Positions 30,225-45,170 are shown, counted from the first letter of the stretch. The stretch is 64,000 nt of DNA from Balanoglossus misakiensis (GCA_040954595.2 CM082582.2:11718001-11782000); one strand, 5' to 3'. The notes: generated by a model from the letters alone, not told the origin. Numbers and translations are program-made.

Positions 30225-33200
30225 ATGTCGTCAGAAACCACACCGTTTGGAGTGGTGGACTACGTGGTGTTTTCAGCGATGCTGGGTGTGTCACTTTTGA
30301 CTGGCATCTATCATGGAATCAAAAGTGGGCAGAGAACGAGCACTTCGGAGTAAGTTTCACTTTGAGTCTTAAGATTATTGCCAGCCAAGTAATCGAAATC
30401 AAGCTCTGTATGAAACTAGAAAATGTGCCTGCTACACGAGAATGTTCATCCACAAACAACACAGCCACGCGAGATTCTCGCAGGGACTCGAGGAGTTCGG
30501 ATAATAGTCCATTCGCCATTGTTATTGATTCTGTACATAGTGTTTCTGGTGGGAAAGATGATGATGGCATACGTCTTTGATACAGTGGGTTTCTGTGTCA
30601 TGTTAAGTTTACTCTCTACGGCCACGATCTTTGACAGATCTCTCAGTTGTTTTCTTTCTTTCTTTCTCTCCTCAAAGGTTCTTGGTGGCCGACAAGTCGA
30701 TGAGCGGACTGCCAATCGCAATGTCATTGTTGGTCTCTTTCTTGTCCGCCTTGACTATTCTAGGAATGCCGGCAGAAATTTACATCTATGGAGCCACGTA
30801 TTCTTTTCTGGTGCTGTGTTACATTTGGTTACTACCAGTTCTGACATTTCTGTACGTCCCTGTCTTTCATGGTCTCAATTTGATTAGTGCTTATGAGGTA
30901 AGTACTGGCAACATTGGACAAGAGCACGACCCAATGAATATATATTACAGCCCAAAACTTTTATATTTCAAATTATTGTCTGTAGGCCTATACGGAATTT
31001 ACTGGTCTGGTCTATCAACAAGGAGGACCCCCTCCTCCAAATGCTTATTTTATGCCTCAAAATAAAAACAATCACACATACATTTGCAGTACTTTGGACT
31101 GAGGTTTAACTACGCGGTCCGGATCACAGCGGCTCTACTGTTTGGCTTGCAGACGATCTTTTACATAGCGGTAACGATGATTGGTCCGGCAATGGCCGTG
31201 GACGCAGGTGAGGGACCCAGTAGGCCATTTTAATGACCTCTACATGACCTTACATCCTCGTACTTCTGTGTTGGTATGAATCCATCTGTCGTGTAAAACC
31301 TACAAAAACTGTCGTGTACTGTGAATTTACATTTTTCTACTTGCCAACGTTTTCATTTTACGAAAACTGAAAGTCTATTTATTCTTAATTTGACAGTTAT
31401 GGAGATAGATTTGTGGATTACCTTGTTGGCTACTGGTTCAGTTTGCATATTCTACACTACACTGGTGAGTTTTCAGCAGCACGCCCACAATTGATCGATT
31501 GGTGAAAAGAAATATAAACTCAAAACATACCATAGAGATTTTCCAGTGAAATCTCTGTGAAACCAATGGCGAAAACAAGATACAGCAGTCACTTCACTGT
31601 GAAGTGTATGCTAATAAATTTATCCTCAAACATGCATAGGGCGGAATGAAAGCTGTCATATGGACAGATGTCTTCCAATTTCTGGTTATTGTCGGTACTG
31701 TCGTTACTGTAATCGTCCTGGGGACCATGGAAGCGGGCGGTCTGGACTACGTCTGGGAAACCAACAAACAGGATGGCCGACTGGACATATTCAAGTAAGT
31801 GTTTCTATAGGAACCGATGTATATCTCCTTGATATGTGAAGTTTTAAAGACGGATATGACTGTTGAATATGAATGACATTATGTCAAGGAAATTTTGTAC
31901 AGTCTTGTTTGGCCCATTTCTCAAGAGTTAGTTTTAGAGTTTTAATCATTTCCGTTTTCCACGATTTATTCTAGGGTGCCGTTCGATTTGACAGAAAGAA
32001 CAACAATGATAAGTATGATAATCGGAGGAGGAATGAACACATTTGCTCTGTACATCAGTCAAACTGCCGTGCAAAGATATGTGTCGTCCAAAAATCTGAA
32101 ACAGGCACAAATGTAAGAATTACAATATAGTATTATTCAGATTTTCATGATTCCTTATATAATTATTTGCAAATGAACCAATCTTTGACCTAACATTTAA
32201 ACACGAATGAACCAAGTTTGCCACTCTTAACAACGCAGATCTGTCATGCTGAATATGCCCTTTCAATTCGTCATTCTACCAATGGTTTTCTTCACGGGAT
32301 TGGTGATGTATGCTTACTATGACGGTGAGTTTCTCTCAGGCTAAACAAACCACATAGTTCAGAGTTTAAAATGCTAAAGTGCGCATGTCATCACAAACAA
32401 CAACAAACCATGTCTGCACACCGTGACGATCCTTTCATAACGGACCTCGTCATAATTCTTTTGAAAACTTTATCAACGACTTCTCAAAATATGCTTTCCT
32501 ATATCCTTATCCTGTATAGATTCCCTGATGCCTTTGCAACCAGCAATTAACGCAACATTCGCACCGGGTAAGTCCGCCACCTTTTGTCACATGCTAGAGG
32601 CCACGACACACTGGCCTGTCATTTTGCATTTTGCATTTTGCTCTTTTTCTGAGTGTAATTTGGTTGGCGTATCGATTTATGAATGAATAATGCTGTGTTA
32701 CATCTGCTATCTTCTGTCACGTCACAGGGTTTCCAACTAGTGGTGGCGCTGATCCGAATTACGCGCCAGACTATACTTCATCAGACCAAGTACGTATATG
32801 CGCTTCAGAATTATAAAGTGTGTTCTCGTGACAACTTCCACAAACATATGTTCGTGTCATAGACCCTAAAGCAACATGTCTAAGTGTAATTATTAATATC
32901 AACTCTCTATTCCAGATATTGGTGTATTTCGTAAGTTCACTTTTTGGATCCATACCGGGCATACAAGGCCTCTTTGTTGCTGCACTCTTTGCGGGAACTC
33001 TCAGGTATTCAAGACTGTGTGTCTGTCTGTCTGTTTCTCTCTTTCTCCCTCTCTCTATAACATACATGTACACAATTTCGATACAAGTCTCACAGTTTTG
33101 ACTTTCTTTTTTCAACTTTCTTGTCTTTTGATGAATTGATCAGTTCAATGTCATCCGGATTAAACGCTATGATCGCTGTGACTTTGGAAGATCTAGTGAA

Positions 33201-34696
33201 ACCATGGCGACGCTGGAGGGCAGCCAGAACGCAGACAGCGGTGTACGAAAACGATGCCCTGGACACCATTGTATCGAAAATACTGAGTGCGTATAGTCTG
33301 ATGTTATGACCTTAAACGGCAACGGGAAGATATTTTCAGGCAAACGAAAATGCACACGAAAAATTTCCACATCATGCACCAGTTCCGCCCGTGCGTTTGA
33401 CACGTGAAATCTTTACATTTTTCTTCCAGCGATAGTGTACGGAATCATCGCCATCGGATTGTCGTTCGTTGCTTCCTCTCTGGGTTCACTCGTTTCGCTA
33501 GCCAACACAATATTTGGAACTTCCGGCGGACCCTTGCTGGGAGGCTTCACGCTGGGAATGTTCTACAAAAGGGCAAACGCCTGGTGAGATATCCCACTTC
33601 ACGCGAATTCAGAACAAGGAAATTTTCAATATTCCTATGCTTATAAAACGTCGACAGTTCAAACGGACATGTCGGTGCATACAGCGCCCTCATCGAAATC
33701 CCCTTGTCGTTCAGCTGGAAGCTACACTTTTCACGTCTATCAGCAAAAGTTTTACATCACATGTTCCATACTTGTTGCGCCAAACAAACATAAGTTCAGG
33801 TCATTTGAGACGCAGATTGACAAAAACAAGGCAACTATTTTTTTCCAGGGGTACGCTGATTGGGGTGTGGGTTGGTTTTGGTCTTGCTGTTTGGATTAGC
33901 GTCGGTGCTATAGTGCATGCAGACAACCTCGATGAAGTCATATCGATTTACAAGGTAATCAAATGTATAAGACTATTACTTATCCGATGCATATTTGTTG
34001 ATTCATACATTACATAAACCCTATAAAATGTGTGACTACGGGGTGTGTCTCGGGACAGTGAAGACTTTTTTGAACTATGAAAGTTAACGCAATACCACAA
34101 TCTTTATAATATATTGTATTTCTTCTCCCCTAGTTATCGTTCATGTGGTACAGTACGGTTAGTTTTCTTTGCACCGTGCTCTTAGGTATAATCTGCAGTG
34201 AAATTTTCCGTTGTATAATACCAAGCGAGAGACATAAAACGGTTGACCCGTTATTGCTCGGAGTATTTCTTAGGTAAGAAGACAAGTTTGTTGTTGCGCA
34301 GCGTATCTGCATATAATGTGCGCAAATTTTACAACGCACAGACAAATGTTGCACGAGGGAGCTAAAATGACAGACAGACAGACAGACAAAAAATCTCTTG
34401 GCTTCGATAATGCCCTCTCTGTAATACATTATCGAAACAATTCAGAATTGTTTACGATCAACGAAAGCGAATAAGGATGATAATATCAGAGGATAACTTC
34501 AGACCAGCATCTTTTGTTTTGTTTTTTTGACAGACCTAAGGACTATCACACTGAAAACGAGTGTACACAGACTGAGGAGGACGATGAGGATGACTTACTT
34601 AAGGGGTCTGAGGACGATACGGGCGGAATAGACATCAATTGTTCGCTGAGACTAACAGGTGACATCAACATGAGTGAAATCGACAAGAAAAACTAA
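30225..34696 (+). CDS. SLC5 family sodium-coupled monocarboxylate-type transporter (SLC5A8/A12/A6-like), 15 coding exons
   Basis: Sodium/solute symporter of the plasma membrane. Exons: 30225-30349, 30678-30897, 31090-31207, 31397-31464, 31640-31794, 31975-32112, 32239-32324, 32520-32567, 32728-32789, 32916-33004, 33144-33286, 33430-33583, 33849-33954, 34134-34273, 34534-34696. All phases agree and give 604 residues, near the usual 600-640. Early TM DYVVFSAMLGVSLLTGIYHG is followed by FLVADKSMSGLPIAMSLL, the SSF-family region after TM1. GGMKAVIWTDVFQFLVI, QTAVQRYVSSK, GLFVAALFAGTLSSMSSGLNA and TLEDLVKP are hallmark SLC5 segments, and the SS-S motif after FAGTLS covers the expected sodium-site region. 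An acidic cytosolic tail (TEEDDEDDLL) ends the protein. The start is the ATG in a short exon preceded by a TCCACAG acceptor at 30181-30187, implying a 5' UTR exon upstream. Carboxylate versus vitamin or iodide substrates cannot be resolved from sequence alone. Confidence 0.93.
33015..33057 (+). repeat. Pyrimidine-rich (TGTC/TCTC)n tract
   Basis: Low-complexity CTGT and CTCT repeats in the SLC5 intron just after the donor at 33005. Confidence 0.85.
34371..34389 (+). repeat. (GACA)n short microsatellite
   Basis: About four to five GACA units in the last SLC5 intron. Confidence 0.85.
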
Positions 34697-34802
34697 CAAC
34701 ACCAAGAGATTACGCAAAGCACAGCGGTTGAAATGAATTGAGGCCGTTGTCACACCTTCATTGCAATGGACAGAACACAAAAAGACGTGTTCATGAAAAA
34801 GA

Positions 34803-34808
34803 AATAAA
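34803..34808 (+). terminator. Candidate polyadenylation signal for the SLC5 gene
   Basis: AATAAA 107 bases after the TAA at 34694-34696. Confidence 0.5.
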
Positions 34809-37800
34809 TTTACGCGTTCCACCACAAATGTCCATTGATTGCTTGGTGCTAATGACCAGTACAGCACTCCAGACGATCGATATTTTACCTTACGTGGACA
34901 CACCTGTCAAATTTCTTGTCATGTCATTACCAAAGGTCGTTAATGAAAAGGAAATTTGCATATGTCAATATGTAAAACCTGTCTAAAATCTGTCACCACA
35001 GAAAAAATACCAAGAAAAGTTGACAGAGACAGACTGTCTCCTAAAATCAGTAAAACGCGCAGAGAAACAATATCATAGCATAGCTCGAATACATGCCCCG
35101 GGTAAAACTAAGAGACAGCCATGATGAGAGAGCAAACTAGCCTTCCAAAATAGACTCTTTTACTCAGACACGCCATCTCTGAAAAAGAAAATGTTTAACG
35201 TTGGAATCCTTTTGTTGTGGCGGACATACTGATGAATATTTATACCCACAACCACGCAGTGAGCATAGCCATGCCTGAAGGGAACACCTCCCCACGATAA
35301 AGAAAATTTACGAACCATCGACGGTGATGAATAAACACACTCTGTAAAACCAGAGATTATTCTAATAAGCACTACCGTATCGATGGCAACTGGTGCGCCG
35401 TTAAAATCCAACCGTCCTTTCACAATCCGTGAGCACGTGAAAGAAGTTCGAAAAAATATCTGTCGATGTCGGTTGCGTCAGACAGCAACCTTCGAATATT
35501 CAACTCAACTGGACGGTTTATCAGAGTGTAGTACATCTGGGTTATTAGCATACTGATGACGCGGTAAAAAAAACTGAACAAGCTGTTCGACTGACATGAG
35601 ACGTAATGACATTTGATAACGCTAATTATCGGTCCCGGGCATACTTATCATTCGTACGGCCGCCCTGAAGGGATTTTTCGGTCTCAGCCTGCGCGAAGCT
35701 TTCGTCGTCTTAATTTTGTCAGAGAGGGAAAAGGTGGTGGTATTCGTAGTGTTTTTAAAAATATCAGTATTACATTTCCAAGAAGCAGGCTATCCCAACC
35801 TTACTGTTGTGGGGTAGTTTACATTTACGCATACTAATCACTCGGTATAAACTTTCAGTCAGCGTCAATTAATTCCGCCTTTCGACAAATCTTGATATTG
35901 AAAAACAATATTACTGAACGGAAATTTGTTGCTCAACAGAGCGTGGTTTAGAAATGGTGCTGTTTTTGCTTTTCGTAAATGCAAGAAAGCGGCGGTGGTT
36001 TTCGATTCATTGGACAAATTTGCAGAGAATGTCTTGTTGATTGATTTGTTATGACTCTTGAGATAAGTGTACAGCTATAACTGAAATGTTTGTCTAGAAT
36101 ATGATTACACAACACAATTGATGAAAACTTGGTGCTTTATGACGAGGGGCAATGAAACGACAGGTTTTGTTTTCAAATCAATGGCCGAATTTGACCTGGC
36201 TTGTCTCTATTATGTGAGCATCCAGGCGGTACATTTCTTCGCCTGTATTTCTGAAATTCACTTTCCATCGGACGTTTAAGTGTCGGGTATCGACTCAGTC
36301 AGATCGAGGGCCTAGGATCGAAGCTGGCCGGCGCAGATTTACATATTCAGCTGCGATAAATCACAGGGCACGACGTGACACAAACGATTACTTTTCAGAA
36401 ATGCAGACGGGCGCCTGACACGCGGACAAAAGAGGCGACGGACAGAATCAATACAAAAATGCTATCATCAATGAGACCGTCGCTGAAAGAGTGGTAATGA
36501 GAAAATGGGAATCTCTCACGGACGGAGACGCATGACGTCACTAAAAGATTTTCAGGAGGGATGATCACACTCTTCCAGCCTTTCAATTCTTTGGTGTGTT
36601 AAAGCGTGTGAGGGGTCATCTTGAAAATAAAGAAGAAAACAGGGTGTTCACCATCTTGTTTCCATCTTAAAATGTCAGTACTCCATATAGAGTTAAGACC
36701 GAAAATGGCGGCCATTTTGAAATTCCAATTTTAGACAATTTGGCTATGTCGTTCAAATGCGCATGTTTTTGTTGAGTTGAGATCATTCTCGTCTCAATAG
36801 CGTCATACGGCGTGTCCAAGCAGTGTGTTTAGAAAAACACCTGTTGGACACCTTGGCAGCAGTATAGCAATGTCCTTCAGCGGGGGTCCTCATCGACAAC
36901 TTGCTTTGATCACGACTTGTCCCCTACAGAAGGTTCCCCGTTAACGCGTACACCATGATACAACCGCACAGACACACATCCGGGTATGTGTGATGCGTAT
37001 AATTTGCATACTACAACAAAGGTACCTCACTGATATTACGCATTGGAATTTCTTGTCATTTGCCTTCTTCAGGGTCTTAACCGTGACCTTATCACTTGGA
37101 CGGTAAGAGCACTTTCAACAAAATGAAATGGTTGATTGGTATTCCTTTTAAAGCGAGCAACACATATAATAAGATCTGACATTATTGAAGCGCCATTATT
37201 GCGTGCAGATATCCACGACAGAGTAATTTGCAATTTTGCGTCGGCACGTTTTATGTTTGTCATGTGACACAGCAATATCCTGCACTTCGATCGCTGAGCA
37301 CCTATATCGAAGACGTACAGGGCGGGTTACTGAAATGCATACCCATCTATTGCTGCTACGAATGAGCTTATAGGAAGGCCAACCTGGGACATCACATCCT
37401 CCTTCAACTTGCACGTACTTTGAGATAACACCTGTTGCCGTCAATCACAAAGGGTGGGGCGAACTTTAAATGCTGCCAGTGAAATTGATGGGCGCAATCT
37501 CGATTTCAATTACAGATTAAAATATACTATCATAAAATCTGTAAATATTTAGGGATCTGATTGTGGATATGGTGCTAAATTTAACATCAAAATATCAGAA
37601 ATGTTTTTGCCGTTTGACATTTAACTGCTCGATATGAAATGTACTTTCAGTGACAATGTGTATTTGTCAAAAGCTTTCACGGATTATGATTCACAGGTGA
37701 TCTAAAGCACAGCAGATGAGAATCGTCCACGTGACCTGTGACGAGAAAATTGTTCAAGTTGATATATTCGATTTTTTACCCGAGTTTATCCGATTGTCTC

Positions 37801-38460
37801 ACAATTGTTAACATACATCTAAAAAGGACAATTTGAAGTCCCGTTTCCACGATTCATTACCGCTAGTTGAAAGCAAATGCAGAAATAAAAACTAAAAAGT
37901 ACATTTAGCTATGTGCTCACAATTATCTATAAAAAAAACTACAAAAGCCGCGTCAAATGACAAAAGTTCAACTCTAATCTCACCGATCTAAGAATTCCAT
38001 TGAGGGCTGCTCGCCCTGCAATCAATTGTCCTCGGCCGGCGCTGATAATGTCGGATAATGTAAGCTGCCTATTACGCTACCGTGATCACCAGTTCCCGCG
38101 CATCGATTTCAAGAGATAGCGTCCATTACGGGCGATGTATCGAGGTATTTAAAAAGCGATGAAGCAATCCCGTGACCTAATTATTGTGTGACGGGATAAC
38201 GACGGAGTCGGCTGATAAAACGCCAAGGATCACTCTCAGGAAGTCGGAGATACTATTATACCAGTCATTATTTCGCGAAAAGACTGGTGTCATCTTCTGC
38301 CAATCGAAAATTTATTACAGACATTATTGCATGTTGTGACGTATATTGTTGGTGGATTATAGGGGAAAATTCAAAATCACACGGCGTTTTCTTCATTTTT
38401 ACGAGTAGGAAAGTTTGTAATGATATATAGATATTAAGCTTGAAAATCTGCGGCCATGAA

Positions 38461-38545
38461 CACGTGGCGCTGTTTCATCCATCGTATTTATCATCACTGC
38501 AGTTGCTTAGCAGTCGTGGAAGCAATGTCACGTGCGCACCACGTG
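38461..38545. promoter_or_regulatory. Cluster of three CACGTG E-boxes
   Basis: Palindromic CACGTG occurs at 38461, 38529 and 38540 within 85 bp, in GC-rich flanks (GCGCACCACGTGGGCGC). This would be a dense target for bHLH-type factors. No transcript is visible nearby. Confidence 0.45.
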
Positions 38546-39931
38546 GGCGCATAAGTGGAGATCGCTGTTTGTGCATGTACGCGATGAGCAACTGAAGTAA
38601 AGGGTCACCGTATTTAGAAAGACGGTCGCGCATGTACACAAAAACTCACTGTCCAAAACAGAAACGGTAAAAGACGTAACGCGGACGCTCAATACTACAT
38701 ATTCAGTCGAGCAACGCTCTCAACAAAAGCTTCGAATCAATGTATGAAAATATGATTCAACCGAATCGTGTGATGCTCAATTCCTATCTGGAAATAAACG
38801 TATCGAGTGGTTCTCCATTGAGAGTGCTAATGGTTGGTCGTGCACTGATACAGCTGACAAGACGACTCTCGGGAACTGTGAAAAAGAATATCTTGTGAAT
38901 CTAGTAGAGTATCGTCATTTCAGAGCATTGTTTTGAAAAAAGAAATCTTAAAGAATGCCCTCTGCAAGACATGAGGATACTTGGAGCGAAATGATACTTG
39001 TGAATGACAAAACGTTTTACTCCCTCCAGATTCCACGAGTCTTCGAAAGAAAATCGCACGCGTCTACGTCGAGATACACGAAAATCCGTACTCTGGCACG
39101 TACATTTGTCAAGTCAGAAACAGAAAGCGGCATGCATAACTTTATCACTTCACCATACCGACGGCTCAGTTGAGTTTTCATGATATACTAGTAATGCGCG
39201 CGTGATGGGATGTGAAGGACGCGCTGATGTCTCACGACGAATCCTATTCTCCAGGGTATACCCCTATTGGGATTAGTGGTTAGAGCCACTTTGATGATTG
39301 ACAAAGGAAATTTCTCAGCCAAAAGGGTGTGGGTACGTTATCAGGGAAGTATCAGCGCATAACTTAGACGAACAGCTGCGTGTTTCTATCTCTAAGTTTT
39401 CCTCTCTCAACTCACATGCGCAGTATCCAGAGATGAATGGGACTGGAAAGAATGTTCAGTATACAAGCTTCCAGATTAGACAGGGTTCGGTTCAGACAGG
39501 TTTCACTGCATAAAAATGCAATGCTGTAGATTCTAGTAATGGGGTCTTAAATGTTTATCAAAAACCCGAGTGGGCGCATTAAATTCCGTAGATAATTCAA
39601 TTTCACGATTTTATCTCATCCTCTCTAACTCTTTACTTTTTAATGTTGCATTCTTCTGTTACCGATCTACACAGAATAATGCAGAATAAATCTTTCAAGA
39701 CTGGTACGATTAAAAGTACTATATTTCTGAAGTATTGAGTTTCAGAAGATAAAAATTATTGATATTTAATTTCCAATATACCAGAGTATTTTTAAAGTTC
39801 CCAATTTTGCAAATAAGGTGATGGTAAATTATTAATTAACCCTAAATGACCTCGACCCGGAAGCGAAGCGTGGAATGCAAAGCACATATCATAGCCTTCT
39901 CAATGAATCTTTGAAAACGATCTACCATCGA

Positions 39932-40022
39932 ACCAACCAACCAACCACCCGTCCATCCATCTATCTATCCATCCGTCCATCCAGTCATCCATTTATGCAC
40001 CCCTCAATTTATCCATCCGCCT
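39932..40022 (+). repeat. Degenerate (CCAT)/(CCAA)n tetranucleotide repeat
   Basis: CCAACCAACCAACCA followed by CCATCCATCTATCTATCCATCC and related units, intergenic. Confidence 0.9.
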
Positions 40023-43000
40023 ACTCGACATTTATCTAATAATATACTTGCCTACACAGTCAAAGACGTTTTACTAATCACATTCACTTAGAACCTTGAC
40101 AACAACAGAATAAAGTCAAAAGTGACAGTCGCACCTTATCCCATTTAAAATCAAGCGGATCCCTTCCTTAAAGTACACCTCGACTGACAACAGAGTACCC
40201 AATGACGTCATGTGAATACAATTTTCTCGCTTGAAATTGGTCATTATTGAATATCGCAGGATCTACCGATTGGGCTTATCATTCAGTGCACTGGACTAAG
40301 AGCAAATGAGATTACCCATAAATCAACGTCACCGCCAATTTCTGCCGATTTCACGGGGTTTAGGGAGCTCTTAGTTTGGTTGAAAAATACCTACATAAGG
40401 CCAACTATAAGTAAAATCCGCCTAAGCAAGTTCGGTAGTCGAGCTGAATATACCCACATATATGCCAATGATGTTATGTATAGTAATTAACGTTGAATAT
40501 CTTTGAAATCAGATTAACCAGTTATGTCAATTTTCATGAATTCTTTGTCTCGGATATCGACATGGTTTTGATATTATTGCAGAAAGAAATAAACCCAAGG
40601 CGACCATATATAGAAATGATATTAGAGAAACACACAATTTAAAATTCAAAGAGTGTCTATTTTCTGTGCAAACTAAATAATCAAAGTACAAAGCCTCATG
40701 TTCAAAGTCTCGTCCATTCTAGTTACAAGTCTGTTGTCACGTGACATATTTTACCAATGGTATATGGAGATTGTCCGCGTGATCAAACTCGTAGTAGGCT
40801 ACTCTCAGCGCAGGCGTTTGCGAATCAGCGTGCAACTGTCGTCAACTGTGTATAGTGAAGGCTCGCAACCAGTTTTCACCGTTCACCGACTCTACATCAC
40901 TTTCTCGCCGCACACATTTTTGAGACCGGTTTTCGTGTTGTCACAGTTGAAAAAGGTACGTTATTCAGACCTCTCTTTCAAGGTAATAATCTGATGAATA
41001 TCTTACATGAGTCAAGTTATATTTTTAACGACTTCCTTCTGTTCCAAATACACGCGAAAGCAACAGGGATGCCCATTTTTGAATTCTCGGAGTGACACTG
41101 CAGTAGGAGTGTTGTCATTGTTTGCATGACAATATCACATGGCTGCTTTGTATTCCGGAGATTACGATGAGCGACAAGTTTTATTCACGCCATGTCACGA
41201 TTTATGTCAACGTGTTAATCAGATCGAGTCACAAACGAGAGTAGTGCAGTGAGCTATCACTCTATAGGCTTTGAGTGCCATTTATTTGCCGAAAAGTTTA
41301 TTTTAACATACCCTAGTACTGTAGACAATTCGTCAACAGCAAATTGTTTATATAGTTCTAGGCGCGGTGTAAATTCATTTCAAGTCGCAATATCCTTTAA
41401 GGACGAGTTATTCCATTTACAGATTCAGTTTGCAGAATTTGATTTCAGAAAGCAAGTGAACGTTCTTAAAATACAACTTGCCGACTTTGCATCATGGGGC
41501 AAGTATTAAATAAGTGGGCGCAAGTCGAGTCTACCGCCAAATAACTGCTCTGAAATTACTTCGTTGTAAACGTGATTGTATTCGTGAATAATATATATCA
41601 TACTGAGCCTATATGCGTGCACCTTCATTCACACTATGGAGCTTGGTGATCCGTGTATGCAAATACGCGTCGGCTGTTTAGCTCTGCAGTCATAGAACAA
41701 AACCTATTCGCTCAACTTTTCACCAAGAAAGAAATTCCATAAAGAAATGTGTACCTTTTCGACATTCCAATTCCCAAGCTGATTGTAAGCACGCAAACAA
41801 CCATCAACAGTTTTAGTTGCCACGGCGACGGCTGCGCGCGACAAGAGACACGTTGTTCGGGATGCGATCGGAAAAAGCCGCACATTGTCTTTCGTCGAGA
41901 AAAGAAAAAGACTGGGACATAAATCGTGCCTTTCTGCTCGTTGAAAGATTGTCTTAATCATATTTCAACGTGACCAGACGACGGGGGATAAAGATGATTT
42001 TCCCATCTGGACGAGTGTAGAATCACGCTCCGTTAATTTGCGACGTTTTCCAGATGCAATATGAAAATTTACATCCGTGACCACTTGCAGACTGAATCAA
42101 ATGAATTCGAAGATAACCGCGGCGTGAATTGCCCGATTACAATAAAGTCGGTCCAGCATCAATGTGCTTATGACCTAGGAAGGAGAGTATTGTTCATGTT
42201 GAAAGGGGTTCAAATGCCTATTAAAAGGAAAATTGCACGTTAGGTACAGTTGCGCTTCACCTACACTGCTCATGGACTGAAAGGAAAGGCCATTTTCCTC
42301 TTCACAGATGCGCAGTGTGCGCACCACTCAACAACCGCGTACTGGAAGATCGGTGAATCACTAATAAGTCAATTGGAGGCGGCTACCTAGCATTTTTTTC
42401 GCGAGATTGACAATAATCTTCATTATTTACTCCATTCGGTCGATTACGTCAAGTCTGCTTTTTCTTAATGATGCCGCAAGATGCAATAAACCGGAAGTCT
42501 GTCATAATTCGATTGTATATACAATAGAAAATTGACAAACTATGATCCGCATGCTGGGTGGCCTTTTCAAGTCCTGAAAAGCTATGTTACCCTAGCAACC
42601 TGTATGTGAACGGCACCAGTACCGGTGGTGACTGGTTTTCTGCATCTGGTAAAGCTTTCAAATGTGAAACTGTCATGGCGGATGTCAGTGGGGATTTGAT
42701 ACGAGGTCGAGGCAACCAATCACAACTCTTTGCCCTAAGTATACACAACACATAGAGTGCATGAGAAGTATACAAATAATTTGGGGAAATTAATGCATAA
42801 AATAAGAAATTGGTCGGTCTGGCCGTTGCATTACACTAAAAGTAGGTGCATATATCACACCCCCGAACTGTAATCATTGTAATTTGGACTTCTTACGTCA
42901 TTAAAGTGATGACCCGTTATTTTCGCTTTTCGGCGGTCTTCCCGCGAGGGAGGCGGTGCTGGCATGGATACCGTTGCCAAGGGTTCCCTTGTCGGTAGTC

Positions 43001-45170
43001 AATCGATTGCATTGACCCCATTAGATGTAAATCAAATTGATATGACGCGATTGGAAAAAAAACCTATTTTATGTAATACTTTTATCGGTCATAAGTAATT
43101 TGTTCACTCAAGAATACCACAGAGAGGACGGAGGACGAGCTATCGTTCATGAGATGAATATTTCACGATATCTTTTTGTCACGTGAAGAATCGATGATGA
43201 TTTTTAAACGATGAGCTAATCATCGTAGTAGAATAATAAATAACTCTTGAAGAAACATCAACAACTTGAAACCCTGGCAAGTTATCAAAGATCTCGTGGC
43301 TGAGTTAATAAGAAGAATAGTAAGTGGAGTCATAATGATCAAATAGAAGTGTGTCGGTCGCCTTGAGTCTACTTGTCTGAAGGTTACTAAGATACACAGG
43401 CATGCGCGTCATACAGAAGACTTCTACTGGTGACTTGTACGCATGCGTGTTAGGTGTACTGTGGAATGACTGTTAATGAATCGTAGAATCCTGACTTTTA
43501 TACGTTTATATCCTTAACACCACATTTATTCTTTCGGGGTAGTCTTATTTCACCATGATGATGAAGAAAGGAATGGCAGAGAAGCGATCAGGAATTAATA
43601 TTCAACCAGTGTCCGAATGAACTCAGTAAACCTTGAACTTTGTGTGGTTTCCTTAGAAACGAATTTTAATTGCTCCCTCCGACTGTTAAGTCAAAAATAT
43701 CATTGATTATGACTTGATGAGTCTTGTTAGATTGTCACGAACTGTCATTACTTTGCATGCCGTCGCCATGGAGACAAATCTGTAAATAGGCAGAATCATT
43801 TATTCATTTCGTAACGAATGTATATTTAACATGGCGTCAATGGAACACCGCTATTCATGGGATTCCGCCATTTTGCTGACAATTCCAACATTTGATGAAA
43901 TTATCGGCTGTGGGCAAAAAAAGCTAGTAAATTTGGGAGAAATTTGCATTTATAAAGTCTGTCCTAATATGTTTGCTTGTGGAAAGAGAAAAAAGAGTTT
44001 GTTTGTAAAACATTCAGCATTGTACTGGCTCTTTCACATCAGAAGAAAGTCGGAAACTGTTCTAGCATTGCCGAGGGTAATTTGTAACAATGGGTCATTT
44101 TGGAATTTCTGTCCAGACTTCAAGACGACATTCCGTGCTGTGAACTTATTGCTGTTGTATGCAGACAAGCGTTCAGCGAGGCTTTGAGTTAACTCTGATG
44201 CTATGTGACGATCTTACAGCTGTTGTTCTGCGCTTTCACGCTGTTTGGATCTCACAGAATTTCCGCCCACAAATTTCATCGGGTTGCACGACTTTTCACT
44301 TCCGAATGGAGCTTCCTTTCAATGGAGAAGATCGGATTCACGTGTGTAACGAGATATTCTCACTTTTTTATCGATTTCTGTTAACAGTGAACTTAGAACG
44401 AGAGAAACCGATATGAACATTTCAAGCGAAGTTGACCAGTGACTTGCGTGAAATGAAGCTTGGTCGTTTGGCTTTACACGGACATGACTTAGTCCGAGTC
44501 AGACCCTCGGGTGAAGGTCAACGTCGTCTCTCTTAAATTCTGATGCTCAACGACAGATCCCTCTGCTCTAGGGCATGGCGTAAGGATAATAGATTCTTGA
44601 TAGTGTACACGTTTGCCGTGTCTTATGCGTAGTCACTGGTGATCAAAATCGATAACAACTATCCACACATCATACCTTGCCTTGCCTGTTCACGACATAG
44701 ACTTTGTTCATTGCCGTTTAACGAGGAACGGCTGTGGGCATATATGGTCTTTGGTTTTTAAAAATAGCCTAACAAATGGGTGTTAGCAGACCTGCTTTTG
44801 AAAGCTGGGTCGATTTATCTTCATTAAACGTTAGTAAGAGTAATGTATGTCATCTCGACGGTCCAAATTTAGATTCAACAAAATGTGCGAGGGATTAAAG
44901 AGTTGCTGAGTTTTTGTGGAAATTGTCTCGTAAAAACAGAGAGACAGACAGACGATGGGTGGAAAGAGCGGGCAGACATGCGAATCAAAGCGCCTGATCC
45001 AGATCCTTGCGACAGAGATAGATGGCTGATGAGCGAAAATAAAATAAATGACAAGCGACCACCTTATTGAGTAACGTAAACAGCAATTATATATTAATTC
45101 ACTCAAGTTGCGAATGTACTTTTGTCATATTTTCATCAAATTTACAGATGACGCGTGAAGAATATGCGAC

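Noticed and set aside
39264-39294. tRNA box A-like string (ATTAGTGGTTAGAGCC)
   Set aside because: No box B at the right distance and no acceptor stem.
43831-44187. 118-codon open frame on the plus strand
   Set aside because: No recognisable motif or splice context. Treated as chance.
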